A stretch of 64,000 bases of DNA from an uncultured Bacteroidales bacterium. Lineage in GTDB: Bacteria; Bacteroidota; Bacteroidia; Bacteroidales; WCHB1-69. This document shows, piece after piece, positions 16,539-24,909 of this stretch. Position 1 is the first letter of the stretch. Every line of letters starts with the position of its first letter. A model generated the notes under the pieces. That model saw only the letters and a program-made list of their open reading frames with translations. It did not search any database and was not told the origin of the DNA. The stretch lies in NCBI GenBank assembly GCA_934699095.1, contig CAKUVI010000007.1, positions 107,645-171,644 on the forward strand. Direction: 5' to 3'. The translations under genes were made by a program, and so were the position numbers.

Positions 16539-17774
16539 ATGCTAAAAAGATATATGGACAGAAGAGTAGTTATAACAGGAATGGGAATTTGGTCATGCAT
16601 CGGCACCTCGAAGCAGGAAGTGTTGGATTCGTTGCGAGAGGGCAGGTCAGGTATCGGCCGTGAGGCTGCCCGCGTGGAATACGGTTACCAGTCGGACCTG
16701 ACGGGGATTGTTCCGCGGCCGGAACTCAAGCCGCTCTTGCACCGTCGTCTGCGCGCCGGACTCTCGGAAGAGGCTGAATATTCGTACATGGCTGCAAAAG
16801 AGGCTTTCGGTCAGGCTCTTGTGACCGATGAATACCTGCAGGACCATGAGGTGGGGATAATTTTCGGCAACGATTCTTCAGCCAAGCCGGTCATTGAGGC
16901 CGACAGGCTCCTGCAGGAGAAACACGACACAGCCTTGCTGGGCTCTGGCTTGATTTTCCAGTCGATGAATTCTACAGTGAATATGAATCTGAGCAGCATA
17001 TTCCGTCTGCGAGGCATTAATTTTTCCGTCAGTGCCGCTTGTGCAAGCGGCAGTCACTCGGTCGGCATGGCTTACTTGCTTATAAAGCAGGGCTTGCAGG
17101 ACATGGTGTTGTGCGGTGGCGCTCAGGAGGTGAATTACTATTCCATGGCCTCATTCGACGCACTTGGAACCTTTTCGAAGCGGATGTCGGAGCCGCAAAA
17201 GGCGTCGCGTCCGTTCGACAGAGACCGCGACGGCCTCGTGCCAAGCGGCGGTGCGGCGGCCGTTGTGCTTGAAGATTACGAAAACGCTGTAAAACGGGGC
17301 GCTCCAATCCTCGCCGAGGTGGTGGGATACGGTTTTTCATCCAATGGAGGCGGCATTTCACAACCATCTGATGTGGGTTGCGTCACCGCCATGTCGCGCG
17401 CTTTGGCATCTGCCGGACTGTCGGCTGGTGACATCGACTATGTGAACGCACATGCCACAAGCACTCCTCAGGGCGATATGTTCGAGGCAATTGCCCTTGA
17501 CCGGCTCTTCCACGGCAAGCACGCTCTGATCAGCTCCACCAAAGGCATGACAGGCCATGAATGCTGGATGGCAGGTGCCAGCGAAATAGTCTATTCGGTG
17601 CTGATGATGCAAAATGACTTCGTGGCACCCAACCTCAATTTTGAAAATCCAGACCAATATTCTGAACATCTCAACCTGGCTCTCAAGCCTACCAAAGCAA
17701 AAATTGACAAGGTGATAAGCAATTCTTTTGGCTTCGGCGGCACTAATTCAGCAATTGTCTTGAAAAAAATATAA
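16539..17774 (+). CDS. Beta-ketoacyl-ACP synthase, FabF-like
   Basis: The 411-residue ketosynthase has an intact Cys-His-His active site: Cys in SAACASGSHS (near residue 167), His in NAHATSTPQGD and His in GMTGHECWMAG, plus the C-terminal NSFGFGGTNSAIVL. Such KSs catalyse decarboxylative condensation with malonyl-ACP. It is clearly not the main FabF by context: it stands between an MFS transporter and an O-methyltransferase. No chain-length-factor partner, ACP or dehydratase lies in the window. The start may instead be the ATG at 16554 (MDRRVVITGMG), which is nearer the usual KS start. Confidence 0.92.
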   Translation: MLKRYMDRRVVITGMGIWSCIGTSKQEVLDSLREGRSGIGREAARVEYGYQSDLTGIVPRPELKPLLHRRLRAGLSEEAEYSYMAAKEAFGQALVTDEYLQDHEVGIIFGNDSSAKPVIEADRLLQEKHDTALLGSGLIFQSMNSTVNMNLSSIFRLRGINFSVSAACASGSHSVGMAYLLIKQGLQDMVLCGGAQEVNYYSMASFDALGTFSKRMSEPQKASRPFDRDRDGLVPSGGAAAVVLEDYENAVKRGAPILAEVVGYGFSSNGGGISQPSDVGCVTAMSRALASAGLSAGDIDYVNAHATSTPQGDMFEAIALDRLFHGKHALISSTKGMTGHECWMAGASEIVYSVLMMQNDFVAPNLNFENPDQYSEHLNLALKPTKAKIDKVISNSFGFGGTNSAIVLKKI

Positions 17775-17784
17775 ATTTGCAGAT

Positions 17785-18879
17785 ATGAATCTTACTGAAT
17801 CTCTTAAAGAAAAATACTCAAAAGAAGAAATCTCCGCTTATCAGGCGCAGAAACTCGCTCAGATAATAGCCTTCGGCCCTGTAGTGTTTCAGGTTGCGCG
17901 CATCATGATAAAATGGGGCATATTCGAGATGCTGGACGAACAACCTCTTACCGAATCCGAGGTTGCTGAAAAGGCCGGTATCTCCAAATACGCGACTAAA
18001 TGCCTGTTGGAGTCCGCACTTACAATGTCTATGGTCTTGGTCGATCCAGAAACCGACAGGTATTCACTCTCAAAAGTGGGCTTCTTCCTCTTGAACGACA
18101 AGTCAACAAGGGTGAATGTCGATTTCAACCATGATGTCAATTACATCGGGTTGTTCGAACTTGAGGCTTCATTGAAGAATGGAAGTCCGGAAGGCCTGAA
18201 ACACTTCGGCAACTGGCCAACAGTGTATGAAGGCTTGTCATCTCTTCCTGATCAAGTCAAGAAAAGCTGGTTTGCATTTGACCATTTCTACAGTGACTGT
18301 TCTTTTGAAGAAGCCTTGAAGATAGTCTTCAGCAGACCGGTGAAAAACCTCATGGATGTTGGGGGAAACACCGGCCGATGGGCGATGCAGTGCGTGAATT
18401 TCGATTCTAAAGTGCAGGTTACTATCGTTGACTTGCCACAGCAGCTGCAGATGATGAGGCAACAGACAGCCGGACACAAGGGAGCGGAGCGCATACACGG
18501 TTACCCGGCCAACCTGCTCGATCCCAATAGCAGCCTTCCGTCCAATATTTCCTACGAGGCAATCTGGATGAGCCAGTTCCTGGATTGCTTTGGAGAAGAT
18601 GAGATTGTAAGTATCCTCAAGCGCGCCGCCGATATAATGAATCCAGACACAAGGCTTTATATAATGGAGACCCTCTGGGACAGACAGCAATTCGACACAG
18701 CGGCATTCTGTCTGACACAGATAAGCCTCTATTTCACCGCCATAGCAAACGGCAACAGCAAAATGTATCATTCTGACGATTTGATACGACTTGTAAAGAT
18801 GGCGGGCTTGGAGGTGGAAGAGATTCACGACAACATGGGATTGGGCCACTCAATTATGGTTTGTAAAGGACGTAACTAA
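17785..18879 (+). CDS. SAM-dependent O-methyltransferase with dimerisation domain
   Basis: This 364-residue protein is built like plant-type and antibiotic O-methyltransferases. It has an N-terminal winged-helix dimerisation domain (about 20-110, with IFEMLDEQPLTESEVAEKAG) and a C-terminal Rossmann domain with the SAM loop LMDVGGNTGRWAM near residue 190. It would methylate a hydroxyl, possibly the phenol of the aryl head group made from 4-coumarate. That assignment rests on context. It is the last gene that clearly belongs to the ammonia-lyase cluster. Confidence 0.88.
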   Translation: MNLTESLKEKYSKEEISAYQAQKLAQIIAFGPVVFQVARIMIKWGIFEMLDEQPLTESEVAEKAGISKYATKCLLESALTMSMVLVDPETDRYSLSKVGFFLLNDKSTRVNVDFNHDVNYIGLFELEASLKNGSPEGLKHFGNWPTVYEGLSSLPDQVKKSWFAFDHFYSDCSFEEALKIVFSRPVKNLMDVGGNTGRWAMQCVNFDSKVQVTIVDLPQQLQMMRQQTAGHKGAERIHGYPANLLDPNSSLPSNISYEAIWMSQFLDCFGEDEIVSILKRAADIMNPDTRLYIMETLWDRQQFDTAAFCLTQISLYFTAIANGNSKMYHSDDLIRLVKMAGLEVEEIHDNMGLGHSIMVCKGRN

Positions 18880-18915
18880 TTTATAACCAATATTTTAACA
18901 TAAAAATTGTCAATT

Positions 18916-19365
18916 ATGTCATTAGAAGAAAAAATCAACGGGGACATCAAGGCCGCGATGTTAGCTCGTGACCAGAAAAAATTGGCAGCTTTGCGTGCCG
19001 TGAAATCAGCGATCTTGCTCGCGAAGACTCAAAAGGGAGGCTCCGGCGAACTTGACGAAACCGCTGAGATTCAGATACTCAAGCAGTTGGTCAAGCAGCG
19101 CCGCGACTCGGCTGAGATGTATAAAGCACAAAACAGAGAAGACCTTTTTGCTGAGGAACAGTTTCAGATGGATGTGATCAACACGTATCTGCCCCAGATG
19201 ATGTCGGAGGAAGAGATTGAGAGTGCTGTCAAGTCCATTATTGCTGAAAACGGATTTTCCGGCATGAAGGATATGGGCAAGGTTATGGGTATGGCCACCA
19301 AAAAATTCGCCGGAAAAGCCGACAACAAGATGGTTTCAGAGATAGTTAAGCGCTTGCTTTCATAA
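18916..19365 (+). CDS. GatB/YqeY domain protein
   Basis: The 149-residue protein is a stand-alone YqeY domain, related to the tail domain of the GatB amidotransferase subunit. Its middle has LKQLVKQRRDSAEMY and its end FSGMKDMGKVMGMATKKFAG, as in the family. The role of free YqeY proteins is not settled; an RNA-linked role is assumed from GatB. The ATG at 18916 is preferred to the TTG at 18907. It is followed three bases later by lpxB. Confidence 0.92.
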   Translation: MSLEEKINGDIKAAMLARDQKKLAALRAVKSAILLAKTQKGGSGELDETAEIQILKQLVKQRRDSAEMYKAQNREDLFAEEQFQMDVINTYLPQMMSEEEIESAVKSIIAENGFSGMKDMGKVMGMATKKFAGKADNKMVSEIVKRLLS

Positions 19366-19368
19366 CGG

Positions 19369-20496
19369 ATGAAATACTATATCATTGCTGGTGAGGCCTC
19401 TGGCGACCTTCACGCATCCAACCTCATGAAGGCTATAAAAGCCAAGGATGCATCTGCCGAATTCCGCTTTTGGGGCGGCGACCTTATGATGGCGGTCGGT
19501 GGAGATATTGTAAAACATTACAAGGATATGGCCTTCATGGGTTTTTGGGAGGTTTTCAAAAACCTTCCAACGGTCTTGGGAAATATCAGAAAATGCAAAA
19601 ACGACATTCTGAGCCACAGGCCTGATGTTTTGGTGCTTGTCGATTACCCGGGTTTCAACCTCCGTGTGGCGGAATTCGCCAAGGAGAACGGGATCAAGGT
19701 GGTGTACTACATTTCACCGCAGATTTGGGCTTGGAAAAAAGGCCGCATCAAGAAGATTAAACGCTGTGTCGATGAGATGATGGTGATTCTTCCCTTTGAA
19801 AAGGACTTTTACGCCAAGAACGGCATGGACGTGCACTTTGTAGGGCATCCTTTGTTAGATGCCGTCAGCAGGGATCTCCCTGACAGGGAGGATGTCAAGT
19901 CGTTCAGGAAAAGGCATTCGTTCTCAGACAGGGAGATTATTGCCGTATTGCCCGGCAGTCGCAGACAGGAGGTGGAGGCTATTTTGCCTCAGATGCTGAA
20001 GACAGTCAAGCATTTTCCCCAATACGACTTTGTGGTGTCAACTGTCTCTTGGTTAGACAGAAGTGTATATGACAAATTCCTGGGCGATAGCAATATACAG
20101 ACGGTTTGCGATGACACGTATCCTCTGTTGGCCAATTCAAAGGCCGCAGTAGTTGCATCCGGCACAGCCACGTTGGAGACAGCGATGATAGGAGTTCCGC
20201 AGGTTGTATGCTATGCAGGCAGTGATATTTCGTATTTTGTCGCAAAACACCTGATTTCGGGCATATCGTATATCTCTCTGGTGAATTTGATTATGGACAA
20301 GCCGGTCGTCACCGAGTTGATTCAGCACGACCTCAACGAGTCGCGGTTGGTGGAAGAACTCAGCGACATCACGGAAAACGGCAATAGGATAGGGGAAATG
20401 AAGTCCGACTACAGGAACATGTATTCGTTGTTGGGCGACGGTTCGGCTTCGGCGAATGCGGCCGACATAGTGGTCAGGACAGCATCAGAGCACTAA
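19369..20496 (+). CDS. lpxB: Lipid-A-disaccharide synthase LpxB
   Basis: This 375-residue GT19 enzyme joins UDP-2,3-diacylglucosamine and lipid X into the lipid A disaccharide at the inner face of the inner membrane. Family motifs are intact: IIAGEASGDLHASNLM at the N-terminus, GFWEVFKNLP, VLVDYPGFNLRVA, YYISPQIWAW and LPGSRRQEV. The C-terminal part carries VASGTATLETAMIGVPQVV. The gene runs 12 bases into the end of the convergent response regulator gene. Confidence 0.97.
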   Translation: MKYYIIAGEASGDLHASNLMKAIKAKDASAEFRFWGGDLMMAVGGDIVKHYKDMAFMGFWEVFKNLPTVLGNIRKCKNDILSHRPDVLVLVDYPGFNLRVAEFAKENGIKVVYYISPQIWAWKKGRIKKIKRCVDEMMVILPFEKDFYAKNGMDVHFVGHPLLDAVSRDLPDREDVKSFRKRHSFSDREIIAVLPGSRRQEVEAILPQMLKTVKHFPQYDFVVSTVSWLDRSVYDKFLGDSNIQTVCDDTYPLLANSKAAVVASGTATLETAMIGVPQVVCYAGSDISYFVAKHLISGISYISLVNLIMDKPVVTELIQHDLNESRLVEELSDITENGNRIGEMKSDYRNMYSLLGDGSASANAADIVVRTASEH

Positions 20497-21168
20497 TTTG
20501 AAGCCGGTGCTGTGGACGTTGATGATCTGGATGGCGGGCTCGCTTTTCAGCAGTTTGCGCAGACGGGTGATGTAAACGTCCATGTTGCGGCTGTTGTAGA
20601 AACTGTCCTCACCCCAGATTTTCTTCAGGGCGTAGCTTCTGTACATCACGTCGTTGCGCTTTTCGTATAGCATTTCCAGAAGGGCTGCCTCGCGGGTGGT
20701 TATCTTCTGCTCCACACCGTCTATTGTCAGGGTATGGCGTTTGCGGTCGAACATGATTTTGCCCAAAGCCACAACGTTGCCCTCCTCTTCCTCCTGCACA
20801 CCGGTTCTGCGCAGAAGCGCATTTATCCGGGCCAACAACACCTCAATTGAGAATGGCTTGGTGATGTAGTCGTCACCGCCAATCGACAAACCTTTGATCA
20901 TGTCTTCCTGCAATGTCTTGGCAGTCAAGAAGATAATAGGGATTTTCTTGTCCATCTTCCGAATCTCTTGAGCCAAAGTGAAACCATCTTTCAATGGCAT
21001 CATCACATCGATAAGACAGATGTCGAAAGTGTCTGTACAGAAGGTCTCGTAGGCGGCCTCTCCGTTCTCGGCATGTTTCACGTCAAAGCCCTTGCCTTTC
21101 AAGACAGTGGTCAGAACCTTGCCCAAATTCATGTCGTCTTCAGCTAACAAAATCTTTTTTTGCTCCAT
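20485..21168 (-). CDS. OmpR-family response regulator, RprY-like
   Basis: The 227-residue protein has a receiver domain with the acidic pocket LLAEDD, phospho-Asp in LIDVMMP near residue 54 and Lys in YITKPFS. A C-terminal winged helix follows, with ITTREAALLEMLYEKR and YITRLRKLL. DGFTLAQEIRKMD and IPIIFLTAKTLQEDMIKG resemble RprY of Bacteroides. No histidine kinase is adjacent, so its partner must be elsewhere. It has its own promoter, and its 3' end overlaps lpxB by 12 bases tail to tail. Confidence 0.93.
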   Translation of the reverse strand: MEQKKILLAEDDMNLGKVLTTVLKGKGFDVKHAENGEAAYETFCTDTFDICLIDVMMPLKDGFTLAQEIRKMDKKIPIIFLTAKTLQEDMIKGLSIGGDDYITKPFSIEVLLARINALLRRTGVQEEEEGNVVALGKIMFDRKRHTLTIDGVEQKITTREAALLEMLYEKRNDVMYRSYALKKIWGEDSFYNSRNMDVYITRLRKLLKSEPAIQIINVHSTGFKLVL

Positions 21169-21217
21169 AATCTTCTTAGTTTTTTATTGCAAAAAGTCAT
21201 TGCGACAAACGCACCCG

Positions 21218-21225
21218 CAAAGATA
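21218..21225 (-). promoter_or_regulatory. -7 element of the response regulator gene
   Basis: TATCTTTG on the minus strand, 49 bases before the ATG at 21168. Confidence 0.65.
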
Positions 21226-21325
21226 CTAAAATTTTTCGGAATTTGACAGACAATCAAAAATCTCATTTGTTTAGTTTTCTATCAGATAATTTTGTCTTGG
21301 GATTATAAGTTATAAGAATATTTAT

Positions 21326-21333
21326 TATCTTTG
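21326..21333 (+). promoter_or_regulatory. -7 element of the 21.4-27.4 kb operon
   Basis: TATCTTTG lies 28 bases before the lipoprotein ATG at 21362. The next four genes follow with short gaps or overlaps, so this is probably their main promoter. Confidence 0.7.
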
Positions 21334-21361
21334 CAGCCGTATAATTGAAAATTTGTTTACA

Positions 21362-22261
21362 ATGAGAAAATATTTATTCACAGTTATCTTAGTTTCAGTT
21401 TTAGCACTTGGATTCATTTCTTGTCAGCCCGACGAGGAGATTTACAATCCCAAGTGTAAAATCAGCAAAATCTGGTATCGCAGCGAGGTCGGAGACCCTG
21501 ATGAGGTGTATATCTACGACAAGCACAACAAGGAGCTCCAAAAGATAGAGATGGAGAACGGCGAGACTATCGACTTCACCTATAACAAAGACCATTCTGT
21601 ATCGAAGATGGTTCATGTCGGGACTGACTACACTGAAGAGATTGCCATCAGCAGCACGAAACGCCTCGTTGACAAAATCACCTACACGATAGATGGCGCT
21701 GTAAGACTTGAAATGACAGTCACTCATGACGAGGACACCAAAAGGATTACCACAATAGAGGAGGTTTATGACCGTGACTTCTACGACCAATACTATTGGA
21801 AGAAGAGAGAACATCCTTTATATGACAAAATCATAGGTAATTATGACGAAGTTGCAGAGATAGTTGCCAAAACCCAGTCAAAAGACCTCATGCTCTATTC
21901 CGTCAAGAGATTCACATACGATCCTGGCAAACATAAAAACTATGACAATATATCAGTATATGTGGAAGAGTTCCCGATTTCACAGACAGTGATTACTCAT
22001 ACTATCCAATACGACCCTGAATCGTACAATCCGTTCTATGGTTTGCCTTTCGCATACGCAGATTTTGCAGGCTATTATTTGAACAACAAGGTTTCAGAGC
22101 ATATTGAGACAGTGGTTGCGGGTTATCTTGCAAAGACAGAGGATATTATCTATAGCTATGATGGAACCCATTACATGAACAAGAAGCACTATCCGCGCCA
22201 GTTCATCACAACATCTTCTGTAGATAAGGTTCCGGTTCACACTTACATATTGTATAAATAG
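21362..22261 (+). CDS. Lipoprotein of unknown function
   Basis: The 299-residue product has a signal sequence with lipobox GFISC, so it is an outer- or inner-membrane lipoprotein. The mature part is rich in short beta-type stretches with charged and aromatic residues (for example KIWYRSEVGDPDEVYIYD). It resembles the DUF4595-like lipoproteins of Bacteroidota only loosely; I cannot assign a family. The ATG at 21362 is preferred to the TTG at 21353. It is first in an operon with phosphatidylserine decarboxylase and an envelope glycosyltransferase. Confidence 0.85.
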   Translation: MRKYLFTVILVSVLALGFISCQPDEEIYNPKCKISKIWYRSEVGDPDEVYIYDKHNKELQKIEMENGETIDFTYNKDHSVSKMVHVGTDYTEEIAISSTKRLVDKITYTIDGAVRLEMTVTHDEDTKRITTIEEVYDRDFYDQYYWKKREHPLYDKIIGNYDEVAEIVAKTQSKDLMLYSVKRFTYDPGKHKNYDNISVYVEEFPISQTVITHTIQYDPESYNPFYGLPFAYADFAGYYLNNKVSEHIETVVAGYLAKTEDIIYSYDGTHYMNKKHYPRQFITTSSVDKVPVHTYILYK

Positions 22262-22269
22262 TTGTAGCG

Positions 22270-22923
22270 ATGATGAAATTGCATCAGGCAGGCAAGCTGA
22301 TTATCACTGTCAGTTTGCTTACTATATTGTTGACATCTGTTTGTTATGTCCTGTTTTTGGCGCATCTTTGGTGGGTCAACCTGATATTTTTCGCTGTCAT
22401 GCTCATTATAGGTACTCTGATAATCCGCTTTTTCAGGGTCCCCACGCGTGTCGTGAATGCTGTGGAAGACGGAGTCCTGTCGCCGGCCGACGGAACCATA
22501 GTGTATGTCGGATCAGCTTTTGAGCATGAATACTTCAAGGATGAACGGATGAAGATTTCGATATTCATGTCCATCAACAATGTTCATGTCAACAGCTATC
22601 CTATCACAGGGGAGATTTCATACACTGCATATCATCCAGGGAAGTATGTCCTGGCAAAGCTTCCGAAGTCGTCGGTTGACAACGAACACAACACGGTTGT
22701 CGTGAAGGGTGAAGAAGAGGTGTTGTTCCGCCAGATAGCGGGTTTTGTGGCCCGTCGCATCATAAGCTATCCTGAGGTTGGCGACCATGTGGAGCAGGGC
22801 GACGAGGTCGGCATGATCAAATTCGGGTCACGCGTTGACGTTTTCCTTCCGAAAGGCGTAAAGGTTGCCGTGAGCAAGGGCGACAAGGTAGTGTCCAAAA
22901 AAACAATATTAGCTTATTTCTAA
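22270..22923 (+). CDS. psd: Phosphatidylserine decarboxylase proenzyme
   Basis: The 217-residue protein belongs to the short, archaeal/Bacteroidota-type Psd family, which makes phosphatidylethanolamine in the inner membrane. It begins with two membrane segments (about 10-55). The self-cleavage site that gives the pyruvoyl group is GS in IKFGSRVDVFLP, near residue 182. VLSPADGTIVYVG and the N-V-H-V-N stretch near residue 105 are family motifs. It lies eight bases after the lipoprotein gene and two bases before the glycosyltransferase fusion. Confidence 0.94.
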   Translation: MMKLHQAGKLIITVSLLTILLTSVCYVLFLAHLWWVNLIFFAVMLIIGTLIIRFFRVPTRVVNAVEDGVLSPADGTIVYVGSAFEHEYFKDERMKISIFMSINNVHVNSYPITGEISYTAYHPGKYVLAKLPKSSVDNEHNTVVVKGEEEVLFRQIAGFVARRIISYPEVGDHVEQGDEVGMIKFGSRVDVFLPKGVKVAVSKGDKVVSKKTILAYF

Positions 22924-22925
22924 AA

Positions 22926-24881
22926 ATGAAACTAAGCGTAGTCATTGTCAATTATAATGTGGCGGCCTTCCTTGAGCAGGCGCTGGCCTCAGCTCAGAAG
23001 GCGATGAGAAATATTGACGGTGAAATCTTTGTGGTGGACAATAATTCAGCCGACAATTCGGTGGCAATGGTCAGGAGCAAATTTCCAGATGTGCACCTTG
23101 TTGAAAACCACGATAATGTAGGCTTTGCCAGGGCCAACAACCAGGCCATTCGCATTTCAAAAGGGGAGTATGTGCTGTTGCTGAATCCCGATACCGTGGT
23201 TGAAGAGGATACTTTTGAGAAGTGCATTGCTTTCATGGACGCTCATCCTCAAGGCGGGGGATTGGGCGTGAAGATGGTTGACGGCAACGGCCGTTTCCTT
23301 CCCGAATCAAAACGCGGGATCCCATACCCTTCGTCAGCTTTTTACAAACTCTTCGGCCTTTCGAAACTGTTCCCTAAATCAACCAAGTTCGGGGCATATC
23401 ATGCCACATACATCGGTGAGGATGAAACAGCGGAGGTTGAGGTTCTGTCGGGTGCATTTATGCTCCTTCGCAAGGAGGCGTTGGACAAAGTGGGCCTGTT
23501 AGATGAGGATTACTTTATGTATGGCGAGGACATCGATCTGTCGTACAGGATTCTTAAGGGAGGCTACAAAAACTACTATTTCCCGGAGACGAGGATAATC
23601 CATTATAAAGGGGAGAGCACCAAAAAAGGCAGTCTCAACTATGTGTATGTCTTTTACAAGGCTATGCAGATATTCGCCCAGAAGCATTTTTCATCCAACA
23701 ACGCCAAGTTGTTCGTCGTGGTCATCAACGTGGCCATCTGGTTCCGCGCTGCCCTCGCCGCACTGAAGCGAATTGTGGGGCGGCTGTTGCTCCCCATAGC
23801 TGATTTCCTGATTATTTTCATCGGATTTTTTGGCATATCAAAGTATTGGGAGCATGCCGTGCTGTTCCATCGCGGATCCTCTTTTCCGGATTTCTACTAC
23901 TATGCCGTTCTTCCATGCTACGTCCTGCTTTGGCTGCTGTCTGTGCTGTTCAACGGCGGATACAAAAAGCCCTACTCGAGGAACCTTGTCAACAGAGGCA
24001 TCGTCATCGGGGCAGTTCTGGTGTTGACGGTATATGCACTCCTGCCGGAAACCATGCGCTTCTCGCGCGCCGTGGTCGTCATGGGTGCCATGTGGACTCT
24101 TATTGCTGTGAATTTTTTCCGTTATATCTGTGAAAGACTCTCAATAGATGGTTTTTCAAAACAGAACTCTTCAAAAAGAATCGCCATTGTGGGCGCTCCA
24201 GACGAACTCGAAAGGGTTCTTCACCTTGTGCAGTCTATGAATACCCAGCACGAATTCGTGGGACTCGTCACCATCGATGACGCCATATTCGACAACAAGC
24301 TAAGTATTGGAAACGTTTCTAATCTTGATGAACTTGTGACAATCTATCATGTCGGGGAGGTCGTTTTCTGCGGACGGGATATGACTTCTGAACAGATTAT
24401 CGACTGGATGAGCAGACTTCAGAACCAGCAGGTCGATTTTAAGATTGCCCCGGCCGACACGCTGTTACTGATTGGCGGTTCCTCTATATTCACTCCTGAA
24501 AACCTCTATTCCGTCCCTGTGAACATGCTCGGCAGCAAGTCGAATCTTCGCAAGAAACGCTGTTTCGACATTGTATCATCGGTATTTTTGCTTCTGTTCC
24601 TCATTATAGACGTATGGTTTGTCAAGGATAAGGGCGGGTTTGTCGGCAACATCTATGATGTAATAACAGGTAGAAAGACTTGGGTCGGAATAAGCAAGCG
24701 CCTTGCTATTGGTAGCGACTGGCTTCAAAACGGTGTTCTTCATCCAAGCGATGTTTACAGAAACAATGATTTTTCTGACGAAATTCATAATCAGGTTGAG
24801 GATATATATATAAGGGACTATTCAGTAGGCGGTGATATGACAATCATGGCTAAGTCTTTCAGATTGTTGGGAAGAAAATAA
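22926..24881 (+). CDS. GT2 glycosyltransferase fused to a degenerate sugar-phosphate transferase module
   Basis: The 651-residue membrane protein has two parts. Residues 1 to about 270 are a GT-A family 2 glycosyltransferase with VVIVNYNVA, VVDNNSADNS, LLLNPDTVV and YGEDIDLSYRIL, of the rhamnosyltransferase type. Residues about 275-650 copy the layout of WbaP/WcaJ-type polyprenyl-phosphate hexose-1-phosphate transferases: four membrane segments, a Rossmann-like domain (RIAIVGAPDELERVL near 420), then a membrane hairpin after KKRCFDIV near 543. The last part, DIYIRDYSVGGDMTIMAKS, matches the C-terminal helix of that family. The catalytic Asp-Glu stretch between them is missing, so the second half looks inactive as an enzyme. 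Confidence 0.85.
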   Translation: MKLSVVIVNYNVAAFLEQALASAQKAMRNIDGEIFVVDNNSADNSVAMVRSKFPDVHLVENHDNVGFARANNQAIRISKGEYVLLLNPDTVVEEDTFEKCIAFMDAHPQGGGLGVKMVDGNGRFLPESKRGIPYPSSAFYKLFGLSKLFPKSTKFGAYHATYIGEDETAEVEVLSGAFMLLRKEALDKVGLLDEDYFMYGEDIDLSYRILKGGYKNYYFPETRIIHYKGESTKKGSLNYVYVFYKAMQIFAQKHFSSNNAKLFVVVINVAIWFRAALAALKRIVGRLLLPIADFLIIFIGFFGISKYWEHAVLFHRGSSFPDFYYYAVLPCYVLLWLLSVLFNGGYKKPYSRNLVNRGIVIGAVLVLTVYALLPETMRFSRAVVVMGAMWTLIAVNFFRYICERLSIDGFSKQNSSKRIAIVGAPDELERVLHLVQSMNTQHEFVGLVTIDDAIFDNKLSIGNVSNLDELVTIYHVGEVVFCGRDMTSEQIIDWMSRLQNQQVDFKIAPADTLLLIGGSSIFTPENLYSVPVNMLGSKSNLRKKRCFDIVSSVFLLLFLIIDVWFVKDKGGFVGNIYDVITGRKTWVGISKRLAIGSDWLQNGVLHPSDVYRNNDFSDEIHNQVEDIYIRDYSVGGDMTIMAKSFRLLGRK

Positions 24882-24909
24882 TTAATAATCAACAAATAAC
24901 GAATATAAT

